Shown here: piece after piece, positions 7,758 through 16,656 of the stretch
Numbering within the stretch: position 1 is the stretch's first letter
Layout of the letters: each line of letters starts with the position of its first letter
DNA from: Syntrophomonas sp. UBA4807
Lineage (GTDB): Bacteria > Bacillota > Syntrophomonadia > Syntrophomonadales > Syntrophomonadaceae
Length of the DNA: 36,092 bases
Reading direction: 5' to 3'
Assembly (NCBI GenBank): GCA_002402575.1
Contig: DHGD01000165.1
Location: 1-36,092, forward strand
Notes under the pieces: generated by a model
The model's input: only the letters and a program-made list of their open reading frames with translations
Databases searched by the model: none
What the model was told of the DNA's origin: nothing
Position numbers and translations under genes: made by a program

Positions 7758-10091
7758 ATGTCTTATTTAGCTCGGCAACGCGCATTATTTTTTAAAATAA
7801 CGGTTTCCCTGGCGGCAGCGGCGGCCATACTGCTGTGCTGGCTCCCACCTGCCGGGGCCGATTCAGGAACCATAACCGGCAGTGTGGTAAATATTCGCCA
7901 GGGACCGGCTACAACTTATGAGGTGAGCGGCAATTTATTGCAGGGCACCCGGGTGTCGGTGTTGGAAGAGAAGGACGGCTGGTACCGCGTTGGTTACGAC
8001 AATCGCAGCGGCTGGATTAACGGCCGGTACATAGAAGTAAAGCAGGATCCTCAGGTTCAGGTTATAGAAACATTAGTGAACCTCCGCTCCGGGCCCGGAA
8101 CCGGTTATGAGATTGTGAGCCAGGCCCGCCGGGGCGAGCGGCTGTATCTCCTCGAAGCAGGTGCTGATTGGAGCAAAGTACAAAACAGTAATGGCTTGGT
8201 ATGCTATGTGGCTTCCAGCCTGGTGCAATCCGGCCCCGCCAGCCCCAACCCGGCAACCCAGCCTCCATCCGCTTCCACGTCCGCCTCAGGCGATATCCAG
8301 GTCTATCTGGATGGCCAGCTGCTGAGTTTCGATGTGCCCCCGCAAATTGAGAATGACCGCACTCTGGTTCCCCTGCGGGGCATTTTTGAAGCTATGGGCG
8401 CCAGCGTTGACTGGGATGATGCCGCCCGCACCGTCACCGCCCGCCGCGAGGGGGTGGTTATCGTTTTGCCGATCGGCTCTGCCAATCCCACTGTCAACGG
8501 AGCCGTCTGGCCTCTGGATGTGCCTGCCAAGATTGTGGGCGGGCGCACTCTGGCGCCGTTGCGTTTTGTGGGCGAGGGTTTTGGCGGCCAGGTATCCTGG
8601 AATGAAACCTCCCGGACGGTAACCATTGACAGCCCGGAGCCTGCGGCAGCTCCGGCAGTTGCCCTACCGCAGAGCCCGTCGCTGACTGTACGCGATGCGC
8701 TGGTCAACCTCAGGTCAGGCCCCGGAACCAGTTATGCCCAAGTCAGTTCAGCATGTGGCGGAGAAGTTTTGCCCATATTGGGTCAGCAGGACGGATGGTT
8801 TCAAATCAGCCGCGGCGGCAGTCCGGCCTGGATCGCGGGCTGGTTGGTGGATTTGCCGGGAAGCGGAGTTGATCAGCCCGCTGTCGGTGACGACGAACTG
8901 GTCTGGTACAACAGCAGCAAAGACGACGGTGGTTTTAGAATCAATATAGAGTCAGGATCGAGGTTAAACGCCGATATAGAGGAGAACGGGAATAGCGTCG
9001 TCTACACTATAAGGGGGCGCAGTTTAAAGGGAAATACTCCTTTGAATGTTTCCCTGGGCGGAAGGAACTTAAATGTACAGGGCGAAAACCGCAACGGGGA
9101 TGCGGTAATAACCGTTACCCTTCCTGCCGGATTAAAATACCGAACCGAGCAAAACAATGACGGGAAACGCGAATCAGTGGTTATTGAGAACCGCATTTTG
9201 GAGATAAGTCGCAAGGTATTTGGCAATATTGGCGACAATATCATCGTTTACACCCTGACCCCCTGCGAATACACCTATAGCCTCAAAAAAGACATCCTGG
9301 AGATAAAGCTAAAATCCACCTATCAAGGCGTGGACCGTTCTACATACAATTATCCCAGCAGCGCTTTGCTGGAAAAGATGACTATTCAAGAGTCCTCCGG
9401 CGCCCCGCCGCTAACCACCCTGCGCATCGAAACAAAGAATCTGGGCGATTACCGGATTTTTCAGACCAGTGATGACAACGCCCTGAACATTGTGCTTACC
9501 AGCGACAGGCGCAGCGAAGACAAAACAAATAAGCTGGTGGTTTTAGACCCCGGCCATGGCGGCCGCGATACCGGAGCTAATGGCTCCTACCTGCATGAAA
9601 AGGATGTTAACCTGGATATAGCTTTGCAAGCCGGGAAGATTTTATCCAGTCGTGGTTTCGACATAGCCTACACCCGCGACGACGACACTTATTTGACCCA
9701 GACTGAGCGCTGCACTATAGCCAATCAGCTCAACGCGGCGGTTTTCGTAGCAGTACACTGCAATTCCAGCACCACCCCGACATCGGAAGGTACGGAGACT
9801 TACTACTATGCTTCCCTGGACGATCCCGCCTTGTTTATGCAGAAAGACCAGCGAGCTGAACTGGCGGGACTGTTGCAGAAGAATCTGGTAGCCAAGCTGC
9901 AGCGCCTCAACCGGGGGGTAAAACAGAGTAATTTCACCGTCATTACCGGTACGGACATGCCTTCCGCTCTGATTGAGACCGCATTTATAAATAACCCCGT
10001 GGAAGAGGCCTGTCTGGCGGACAGCGGTTTCAGAAGCCGTGCCGCCCGGGCCGTCGCGGATGCCATAACCGAATACATGAACAGCCGATAA
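7758..10091 (+). CDS. Secreted N-acetylmuramoyl-L-alanine amidase with three SH3b domains and a copper-amine-oxidase-like domain
   Basis: The start at ATG 7758 was chosen because GGGGAGG precedes it and a signal peptide follows directly (hydrophobic stretch about residues 14-32, cleavage near A-G-A-D-S); the open frame upstream of it covers the previous terminator. 777 residues. Domains in order: SH3b 1 (about 36-92), SH3b 2 (about 103-155), a Cu_amine_oxidN1-like domain (about 178-293, two 'T-L-x-P-L-R' half-repeats), SH3b 3 (about 312-365), an AMIN-like beta-rich region (about 385-580) and a C-terminal Amidase_3 domain (about 590-777). Zinc and catalytic residues are visible: His in 'D-P-G-H-G-G', Glu in 'H-E-K-D-V-N', His in 'A-V-H-C-N-S' and the catalytic Glu in 'L-I-E-T-A-F'. 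It cleaves the amide between MurNAc and L-Ala in peptidoglycan. It probably functions in cell separation or wall turnover; the four binding modules imply tight wall attachment. Confidence 0.93.
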   Translation: MSYLARQRALFFKITVSLAAAAAILLCWLPPAGADSGTITGSVVNIRQGPATTYEVSGNLLQGTRVSVLEEKDGWYRVGYDNRSGWINGRYIEVKQDPQVQVIETLVNLRSGPGTGYEIVSQARRGERLYLLEAGADWSKVQNSNGLVCYVASSLVQSGPASPNPATQPPSASTSASGDIQVYLDGQLLSFDVPPQIENDRTLVPLRGIFEAMGASVDWDDAARTVTARREGVVIVLPIGSANPTVNGAVWPLDVPAKIVGGRTLAPLRFVGEGFGGQVSWNETSRTVTIDSPEPAAAPAVALPQSPSLTVRDALVNLRSGPGTSYAQVSSACGGEVLPILGQQDGWFQISRGGSPAWIAGWLVDLPGSGVDQPAVGDDELVWYNSSKDDGGFRINIESGSRLNADIEENGNSVVYTIRGRSLKGNTPLNVSLGGRNLNVQGENRNGDAVITVTLPAGLKYRTEQNNDGKRESVVIENRILEISRKVFGNIGDNIIVYTLTPCEYTYSLKKDILEIKLKSTYQGVDRSTYNYPSSALLEKMTIQESSGAPPLTTLRIETKNLGDYRIFQTSDDNALNIVLTSDRRSEDKTNKLVVLDPGHGGRDTGANGSYLHEKDVNLDIALQAGKILSSRGFDIAYTRDDDTYLTQTERCTIANQLNAAVFVAVHCNSSTTPTSEGTETYYYASLDDPALFMQKDQRAELAGLLQKNLVAKLQRLNRGVKQSNFTVITGTDMPSALIETAFINNPVEEACLADSGFRSRAARAVADAITEYMNSR

Positions 10092-10132
10092 CTGTAAGTC
10101 CCGTTGCCGCGCTGCTGATGTCAAACACTTGT

Positions 10133-10167
10133 CCCCGCCTTACACTTAGCTGGCAGGCGGGGATTTT
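10133..10167 (+). terminator. Intrinsic terminator after the amidase gene
   Basis: CCCCGCCT (10133-10140) pairs perfectly with AGGCGGGG (10155-10162), 14-base loop, followed by ATTTTGT. It separates the amidase from the exopolysaccharide cassette. Confidence 0.7.
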
Positions 10168-10249
10168 GTCGTCTAATAAAGGAGATATTCACTTTTTATG
10201 GAATAATCACGTTATCGGAGTGCTGATAAACATACGGGAGTTGGAAATC

Positions 10250-12676
10250 TTGGCTAAAAGGAAGCGAACCGTAAAACCTGGTCCGCCATCACCAGCGGCG
10301 GTAGCGGCAACTCCGGCGCAGAAGAAAGGGGTGTTGTTCGCCATTGTGGCCTTAATGGCGATCTATCCGCTGTTTTTCCGCGCCTTATTTTTCGACCGGG
10401 CCATGTTCGTCAATCACATCATCGTCGCAGCGGTATTCATATTGTTTTGGGCGAGCAAGTGGAAGAACAAGGATCTGAGTTTTATCCGCACCCCTCTGGA
10501 TTGGGCGGTACTGGCGTTCGCGCTGGCCTATGCCTTCTCCCTTATCACCGCGGTTCATTTCGGCGACGCCCTGTACGGGTGTCTTAAAGCCTTCAATTAC
10601 TTTATGCTCTACTGGCTGGTAGGTCAGGTTGTGACTGGCCACCGCAGCCTGGAAAGAATGGCTCAGATGCTGCTGCTGGGGGGGTTGGGGGTAGCAGTCA
10701 TAGGAGTTTTGGCTGCCAGTGGGTTTCATGTCTATCCGGGGGCTTATAATAAAGGGCTAATTTACTCCAGCCTTCAATACCACAATGCCACCGCCGCCTT
10801 CCTGGCAGCTATGAGCATACTCAGCCTGGCACTTTTGACTGGGGAGGAAAAGCGTGGCTGGCAGATAACCTACAGCCTGGCGGCCTGCCTTTTGCAGGTG
10901 ATTGTGTTCGCTACCCTGTCCAAAGGAGCCTGGCTGACCCTGGCTCTGGCCTGTCTTGTCCTGGTGCTGGGAATGCCGGGCAGGATGCGTCTGAAAACGG
11001 TATATTTCATGTTGGCATTAGGAGCTGTCGCCTTTGTGGTTGGAAACCGCTTCTTAGCTGCGGTAACTGGTCCCAGGCCGATTATGGGAATAATGTGGAT
11101 TTTAGGCGGTCTGGTCCTGGCAGCAGCGGTATATTTCCTGTGGGAAGCGGCCTGTTATCTGATAAAGAGCCATCCCCGGGGACGTGTGATAGTGATAGCG
11201 GGAGGCGCGTTTTTAATTCTGGGAAGCGCGTTGCTGCTTTTCAATGGCAGCCTGGGAATATCGAGATATGTTATCAGAGAATTGCTGGAGATAGGCCAAT
11301 CTGATCATTCCAGCTATGTGACCCGTCTGGATTTCGTCCGTTGGGGAATCAGCATAGTGAAAGATTATCCCTTATTCGGGGCCGGGGCCGGAGGTTGGGA
11401 AGGGCTCTATCACCGCTATCAGGATTACCTGTTCTGGACCACCCAGGCCCACAACCATTTTATACAGGTATGGGTGGAGGCTGGCACCGTAGGGCTGATA
11501 ACCTATTTAGGCATATGGCTGGCCATGTTCTGGTCATTATGGTCAATATACCGTGGATTAAAACAGAGGCCAATAGAAGCAGGGCAAAACCAAGGCCGTC
11601 AGGTTTGGAGCCTGGTCTGGGGATGCGCGGCCACAGTAATAACCCTGGGAATTCATGCCAGCATCGATTTTGACCTCTCTTTGCCCGCGCTTAGCATAGT
11701 ATGGTTTACCCTCATGGCTATGATCAATGCAGCCCTATCATGGCAGGGGAAAACTGACGGGAGGGCCTTTTCAGGATGGCCGGCTGCCGGTCTGTCGGCG
11801 GTTATGGGGATATTGGTGCTGACGATGGGGCTTGCCGGACTGGCGTCCTTGCAGAGTGCCTCTCAGGGCAGGGAACTGTTGGAGAAAGCCCGGGAGTCAA
11901 AAAGTGACAACATCAGGTGGAACATGATGGAGCAATCTGCCCGGTCATACCGCCAGGCGGCCGCTATTTATCCCTGGGAGGCCGAATATCACGCGGAGCT
12001 GTCAGCGGTTTATGCCGAACAGTTGGCTATGGCACAGGCCAGGGGGGACCAGGATGCAGCGCAATACTATAAAAACACCGTGCAATCAATTCTGCGGGCG
12101 GACAATTTGTCGCCGGGCGACATGGATATTCAAAACCGGTTGCTTGACAGCGCGGTTAGAACCAGTCATCTGCCGCTCATCATGGACAGGCTGGACGCGG
12201 CTACCATAGCTAATCCTTTAGATATGGGCAAATATGAAACCAGATCAACGCTACTGTGGATGGCTGCCGAACAAGCCTTGAGAAACGGAGATCAACGGAC
12301 TGCGGAATACTGCCGGTCCATATTGCAGATACCGGATATGATCGGACAGCAGCAGGCCCGGATAAAGGCAAAAGCTGTCAATTGGCAGGGGCAAAAGCTG
12401 GAGGTGAATGCCACCATCGAATTGAATATGGCACGGGCGCATTATTTGCTGGGTCATTACCACGATGCTTCAGCCATATTAGCAACTCTGTGGCAATGGG
12501 AACAAAATCCCGAACAGCAAAATCCGGAAGCGAAGCGCAGCACTCAAGCCTTTTATGCCGCCAGCCTGCAGCGTCAGGGCAAGACCGTCGAGGCGCAGGC
12601 AGTGCTTAACGCGCAAAAAGATGAGCGGGCGGTTGTTTTGTACAATCAGCTGCTGGGATGGCAGGTCCCTCAATAG
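10250..12676 (+). CDS. O-antigen ligase-like (Wzy_C) membrane protein with C-terminal helical repeat domain
   Basis: The TTG at 10250 is proposed as start: GGGAG lies nine bases upstream and the product then begins with a basic M-A-K-R-K-R stretch before the first membrane helix. A GTG at 10220 is an in-frame alternative. About 808 residues. The first 560 hold 12 or so hydrophobic helices with the large loop motif 'A-H-N-H-F-I-Q-V-W-V-E-A-G' typical of O-antigen ligase/polymerase (Wzy_C) proteins. The last 240 residues are soluble and alpha-helical with Tyr/Ala-rich TPR-like repeats (for example A-A-I-Y-P-W-E-A-E-Y-H). Such proteins polymerise or ligate lipid-linked glycans on the outer face of the membrane. 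The sugar-transferase gene follows 26 bases later. Confidence 0.82.
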   Translation: MAKRKRTVKPGPPSPAAVAATPAQKKGVLFAIVALMAIYPLFFRALFFDRAMFVNHIIVAAVFILFWASKWKNKDLSFIRTPLDWAVLAFALAYAFSLITAVHFGDALYGCLKAFNYFMLYWLVGQVVTGHRSLERMAQMLLLGGLGVAVIGVLAASGFHVYPGAYNKGLIYSSLQYHNATAAFLAAMSILSLALLTGEEKRGWQITYSLAACLLQVIVFATLSKGAWLTLALACLVLVLGMPGRMRLKTVYFMLALGAVAFVVGNRFLAAVTGPRPIMGIMWILGGLVLAAAVYFLWEAACYLIKSHPRGRVIVIAGGAFLILGSALLLFNGSLGISRYVIRELLEIGQSDHSSYVTRLDFVRWGISIVKDYPLFGAGAGGWEGLYHRYQDYLFWTTQAHNHFIQVWVEAGTVGLITYLGIWLAMFWSLWSIYRGLKQRPIEAGQNQGRQVWSLVWGCAATVITLGIHASIDFDLSLPALSIVWFTLMAMINAALSWQGKTDGRAFSGWPAAGLSAVMGILVLTMGLAGLASLQSASQGRELLEKARESKSDNIRWNMMEQSARSYRQAAAIYPWEAEYHAELSAVYAEQLAMAQARGDQDAAQYYKNTVQSILRADNLSPGDMDIQNRLLDSAVRTSHLPLIMDRLDAATIANPLDMGKYETRSTLLWMAAEQALRNGDQRTAEYCRSILQIPDMIGQQQARIKAKAVNWQGQKLEVNATIELNMARAHYLLGHYHDASAILATLWQWEQNPEQQNPEAKRSTQAFYAASLQRQGKTVEAQAVLNAQKDERAVVLYNQLLGWQVPQ

Positions 12677-12702
12677 CATGGTAAAACGGCAGAGGTAAAG
12701 AT

Positions 12703-14229
12703 ATGAATCGTTCTCCAGCTGGAATCCTGAATAAAAGCAAGGCCGAATACCTGGAACCCCTGAATTCCATGGCCTGGCTGACTATGCCGCAGATGTTGCG
12801 AAAGACTGCCGGTATGTTGGGCCTGGTCGCGTTTGATCTCATCACAATGGTGTTGGTAATGGCAGCCAGCATTGAAATCAGACTGCATCTTCTGCCGTTG
12901 ATTTATCCTCATTTCCCGGACCGCCTGCCAGAGCACCTGGGCGATTATGGCTGGGCATTCCTGTGCTTGTACCTGCTATGTCTCTATTATGAAGGTTTGT
13001 ATTCCAGCCGACTGCCCTTCTGGGAGGAAGCGCGGAAATTGTTGCGGGCTATCACGCTGACCTTTATATTGGCATTTGCGATGGTATCAATGATGAAGCT
13101 GGGCGGCGAGGTATCCAGGACGGTCTTGCTGATGGGTTATTTTTTGGCCCTGCCGGCGGCGCCCATAGGGCGGTTCCTGGCCAAAACCTTTTTGGGCTGT
13201 GCCGGGGTGTGGAATGAGCCCTGCTTGATAACAGGCACCGGACCACAGGCCCGGATGATCGTGGGGGCTTTAAGCCGGGACCATTATCTGGGGTATACTG
13301 TAAAAGGCCTGGTTAACGTTAATGAGACTGACGAAGTCGGAGCCATCCCGGTTGATGGTGAGGATTACAGGGTTTTAGGGTCTGTTCAGGATCTGCCCGC
13401 AATTTTAAAGCGGCACCGCATCAGGCATATAGTAATAGCCGCGCCTGATTTGACCGGCTCTGAATTGGTGTCAACGGTGAGCCGCATTCAGCCCTATACC
13501 CGCTCCATCCTGGTGGTGCCGGATTGGTCAGGGATCCCGGTAATCGGGGGGGAGGCCGAATACTTCTTCAATGAACGCATATTGGCCTTTCGTACCCGCA
13601 ACAACCTGGCCAGCCGGGGTAATGTAATATGCAAAAGGGTTTTTGACCTGGTTGTGGGGAGTTTCCTGCTCGTGGCGGCGGCTCCGCTGCTATTGCTGAT
13701 AGCGCTCGCAATCCGGCTCGAAACCCCGGGGCCTATAGTGTTCGCCCATCCCCGCCTGGGCAGGAACGGCAACCGCTTCAAATGCTACAAGTTTCGCAGT
13801 ATGGTAACCAATGCCGGGGAATTGCTGCCCCAATTGCTGCGCGATAACTATGAACTACAGGAACAGTGGAACCGCGACTTCAAGCTGAAAGACGACCCGC
13901 GGGTCACCCGTATCGGCAGGATTTTGCGCCAAACCAGCCTTGACGAACTGCCTCAGCTGATCAATGTCTTGAAAGGCGATATGAGCCTGGTGGGGCCGCG
14001 CCCCATCGTGGCTGAAGAGATGGAACGTTTCGGGAACCAGGTCCGGGATTATATGATGGTATTGCCGGGTATAACCGGGCTTTGGCAGGTGAGCGGGCGC
14101 AATGACATCGATTATGAGGAACGGGTCATGATGGAGACCTGGTATGTCCGTAACTGGTCGCTGTGGCTTGATATATCGCTTTTGTTCAGAACCATCGGGG
14201 TGGTTCTGAGCCGGCGGGGAGCCTATTGA
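12703..14229 (+). CDS. WbaP-like undecaprenyl-phosphate hexose-1-phosphate transferase (polyprenyl glycosylphosphotransferase)
   Basis: 508 residues, the usual length of long-form bacterial sugar transferases. The N-terminal half has four to five membrane helices and a Rossmann-like CoA-binding-type region ('I-T-G-T-G-P-Q-A'). The C-terminal catalytic half begins with 'K-R-V-F-D-L-V-V-G' and carries 'Y-K-F-R-S-M', 'L-R-Q-T-S-L-D-E-L-P-Q-L-I-N-V-L', 'S-L-V-G-P-R-P' and 'P-G-I-T-G-L-W-Q-V-S-G-R', the signature order of the family. It loads the first hexose-1-phosphate onto undecaprenyl phosphate, starting the exopolysaccharide repeat unit. It is a second initiating enzyme beside TagO, so two distinct glycans are made here. 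AGAGG precedes the ATG. Confidence 0.9.
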   Translation: MNRSPAGILNKSKAEYLEPLNSMAWLTMPQMLRKTAGMLGLVAFDLITMVLVMAASIEIRLHLLPLIYPHFPDRLPEHLGDYGWAFLCLYLLCLYYEGLYSSRLPFWEEARKLLRAITLTFILAFAMVSMMKLGGEVSRTVLLMGYFLALPAAPIGRFLAKTFLGCAGVWNEPCLITGTGPQARMIVGALSRDHYLGYTVKGLVNVNETDEVGAIPVDGEDYRVLGSVQDLPAILKRHRIRHIVIAAPDLTGSELVSTVSRIQPYTRSILVVPDWSGIPVIGGEAEYFFNERILAFRTRNNLASRGNVICKRVFDLVVGSFLLVAAAPLLLLIALAIRLETPGPIVFAHPRLGRNGNRFKCYKFRSMVTNAGELLPQLLRDNYELQEQWNRDFKLKDDPRVTRIGRILRQTSLDELPQLINVLKGDMSLVGPRPIVAEEMERFGNQVRDYMMVLPGITGLWQVSGRNDIDYEERVMMETWYVRNWSLWLDISLLFRTIGVVLSRRGAY

Positions 14230-14351
14230 CAGCTGCCAACCGGGACATTTTCTGAGCCAGTCTCCAGGGCAGTGGCAGCCGCTGCCCCACCACTGGAACG
14301 TCCTGGGTTTGAAATGTTTGATAACGAATAGCCGGGAGTAAATATCTGTCT

Positions 14352-15473
14352 ATGCGGATTTTATTAGACAGCCGTATGCTACAGAATTCAGGTATCGGTA
14401 GGTATATACAGATGCTGGCCCAAACCATGCTGGAGGAATACCCACAGTCGCAGCTGGTCATGGCCGGGTCAAGGCAGCACAACCGGGAATTCATCGCCAA
14501 ACTGAACCCGGCTGTACAAAGCCGCATCAGCAGCGTGGTCTACGATGCTCCTATTTACAGCCTGGCTGAACAGGTTAAAGGACTGAGCATCATCAAACAG
14601 AATAACACCGATATTATACATATCCCTCATTTCAATGCTCCTTGGAAGCTGCCCCCCAACAGTGTGGTAACTATCCATGACCTGATTCCGTTTAAACGCC
14701 AGGCGCCGCGCAACCATTGGCGGGTTACCGCAGGCCGGATGATGCTGATGAATGCTGCCCAAAAGGCGGCCCGGATCATAGTTATCTCCAGGGCAACTGC
14801 CAATGATCTTATCGAGGATTACCCCTCGGTCGCATGGCAGGACAAAATCCGGGTGGTACCTCAAGGTGTATCTGCTGATTTTAAACCGCTGCTATTGGAG
14901 CAGGTGAGGTCTTTTAAGTCCCGGCACGGGCTGCAGCGCTATTTGTTGTTTGTTGGCAACCGTGCTTCCCACAAGAACTTGGAAAGGCTTCTGGTTGCCT
15001 ATGCCATACTCCTGGATAAATACCCTGGCCTGCAACTGGTGGTTGCTGGCAGGCGTCTGGCTAATCCCGATGCGGTAGACAAAGCCAGGCTGCGCCTGGG
15101 ATTGAAACAGCTCTGGGAATGGGAGGATTGTTCTGATGCGGACCTTGGCCAGCTGTATTGCGGAGCGGAGATGCTGGTCTTTCCCTCACTGTATGAAGGT
15201 TTCGGGCTGCCCCCCTTGGAGGCTATGGCCTGCGGCACCCCGGTGGTGGTGGCACAATCCGCCTCCCTGCCCGAGGTGGTAGGGGATGCGGGCCTATATT
15301 TTGACCCCCTGCAACCACAGGACATGGCCCGACAAATAGCCCGCTTGCTTGACGACGGCAATTTGCGGGATAGCCTCAGAGCCCGGGGATTATTACGGGC
15401 GGCTATGTTCAGCTGGCAGCAGACGGCCAGGCAAACTATGGAAGTATATCGTGAAGTGGCCAAAGGAGTATAG
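14352..15473 (+). CDS. GT4-family glycosyltransferase
   Basis: 373 residues with GT-B architecture. N-terminal 'S-G-I-G-R-Y' glycine motif, central 'L-F-V-G-N-R-A-S-H-K-N-L-E-R' and the C-terminal E-x7-E nucleotide-sugar motif 'E-G-F-G-L-P-P-L-E' are seen, as is 'A-C-G-T-P-V-V'. It is most like the GT4 retaining mannosyl/rhamnosyl transferases of exopolysaccharide clusters; donor and acceptor are not determinable. GGGAG is present but 13 bases before the ATG. The next glycosyltransferase starts two bases after its stop, so they are translationally coupled. Confidence 0.87.
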   Translation: MRILLDSRMLQNSGIGRYIQMLAQTMLEEYPQSQLVMAGSRQHNREFIAKLNPAVQSRISSVVYDAPIYSLAEQVKGLSIIKQNNTDIIHIPHFNAPWKLPPNSVVTIHDLIPFKRQAPRNHWRVTAGRMMLMNAAQKAARIIVISRATANDLIEDYPSVAWQDKIRVVPQGVSADFKPLLLEQVRSFKSRHGLQRYLLFVGNRASHKNLERLLVAYAILLDKYPGLQLVVAGRRLANPDAVDKARLRLGLKQLWEWEDCSDADLGQLYCGAEMLVFPSLYEGFGLPPLEAMACGTPVVVAQSASLPEVVGDAGLYFDPLQPQDMARQIARLLDDGNLRDSLRARGLLRAAMFSWQQTARQTMEVYREVAKGV

Positions 15474-15475
15474 TT

Positions 15476-16609
15476 ATGAACATAGCTTTGGTTCATGACT
15501 GGGTGATCGAACTGGGAGGGGCGGAGAAATGCCTGGAGGCGTTTCATCAATTGTTCCCCTCGGCTCCGCTGTTTACCTTGCTATATGAGGCTGTAAGCCT
15601 CGAGGCTTTGGGCTTTGATATATCAACCACTCAAACCTCGTTTCTACAGCGGCCGGGATTGCTCAAAAAGTATCGTTCCTTTCTGCCGATATTCCCATAC
15701 GCCGTAGAGCAATTCGATCTGGGAGAGTACGATGTAATTCTCTCCAGCAGCCATTGCGTGGCCAAAGGGGTATTGAGCAATTCTCGGCAGCTGCACATCT
15801 GTTACTGTCACACCCCGGTGCGTTACGCCTGGGATCTGACTCACCAATACCTGCGTGATAACCGTTTACAGCGGGGGTTGAAAGCAACCCTGGCCAAAGC
15901 AGCGCTGCATTACCTCAGGATTTGGGATGCGAGTTCCTCTCCCCGGGTGGATTTGTTCATAGCCAATTCCCGCTACACCGCAGCCCGCATCTGGAGGTCT
16001 TACCGGCGTGAGGCCGAGGTGATATATCCTCCGGTTAACACATTTCTGTATGATATACCACGCAGCCGGGGGGATTATTTTCTGTTCGTATCCAGGCTGG
16101 TGAGGTATAAAAGGGCCGACCTGGTGGTTGACGCCTTTAACCGACTGGGCCTGCCCTTGCTGGTGGTGGGGGATGGCCCGGAGAAAGGCGATATTCAGGC
16201 CTTGGCGGGGCCGAACGTGGAATTCCTGGGTTATAAAGAAAACGCCGAACTGGCAGATTTAATGAGTGGCGCCCGCGCCCTGATATTTGCCGCTCAGGAG
16301 GATTTTGGCATCGTGCCCGTTGAAGCCCAGGCTGCCGGTACACCGGTGATCGCCTTCGGTCAGGGCGGCGCTACGGAGACGGTTATCCCGTGCGACGGGC
16401 GCAACTGGGATCAGGCTACCGGGGTGTTCTTTCCGGAACAGAGCACAGCATCAATAGTTGAAGCGGTGCGGTTTTTCCTGGATTGCGAAGGACAGTTTGA
16501 CACTGAGGTGATACGCGGCAATGCCCGGCGTTTCAATCAGGAACGCTTTAAACAGCAAATTCTGTCCTTCGTATTTGATGGATACGAAAAATTCCGCGGC
16601 GGCAGCTGA
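15476..16609 (+). CDS. GT4-family glycosyltransferase (WbaZ-like)
   Basis: 377 residues. It begins 'M-N-I-A-L-V-H-D-W', followed by 'G-G-A-E-K', which is typical of the WbaZ-like mannosyltransferase branch of GT4. Further marks are 'C-Y-C-H-T-P-V-R-Y-A-W-D', 'F-V-S-R-L-V-x-Y-K-R' (donor-side arginine/lysine) and the E-x7-E motif 'E-D-F-G-I-V-P-V-E'. GGAG overlaps the end of the previous gene. It adds a sugar to the lipid-linked intermediate in the cytoplasm; the specificity is inferred only from family resemblance. Confidence 0.87.
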   Translation: MNIALVHDWVIELGGAEKCLEAFHQLFPSAPLFTLLYEAVSLEALGFDISTTQTSFLQRPGLLKKYRSFLPIFPYAVEQFDLGEYDVILSSSHCVAKGVLSNSRQLHICYCHTPVRYAWDLTHQYLRDNRLQRGLKATLAKAALHYLRIWDASSSPRVDLFIANSRYTAARIWRSYRREAEVIYPPVNTFLYDIPRSRGDYFLFVSRLVRYKRADLVVDAFNRLGLPLLVVGDGPEKGDIQALAGPNVEFLGYKENAELADLMSGARALIFAAQEDFGIVPVEAQAAGTPVIAFGQGGATETVIPCDGRNWDQATGVFFPEQSTASIVEAVRFFLDCEGQFDTEVIRGNARRFNQERFKQQILSFVFDGYEKFRGGS

Positions 16610-16656
16610 ACCTCAGCCCTCCAAACGGTAAGTAAGCCTGCGGAAGGATATCGCAA

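Noticed and set aside
10168..10180. GTCTAATAAA before the O-antigen-ligase gene, resembling the ECF -10
   Set aside because: No GGAAC occurs at the required 18-base distance upstream.
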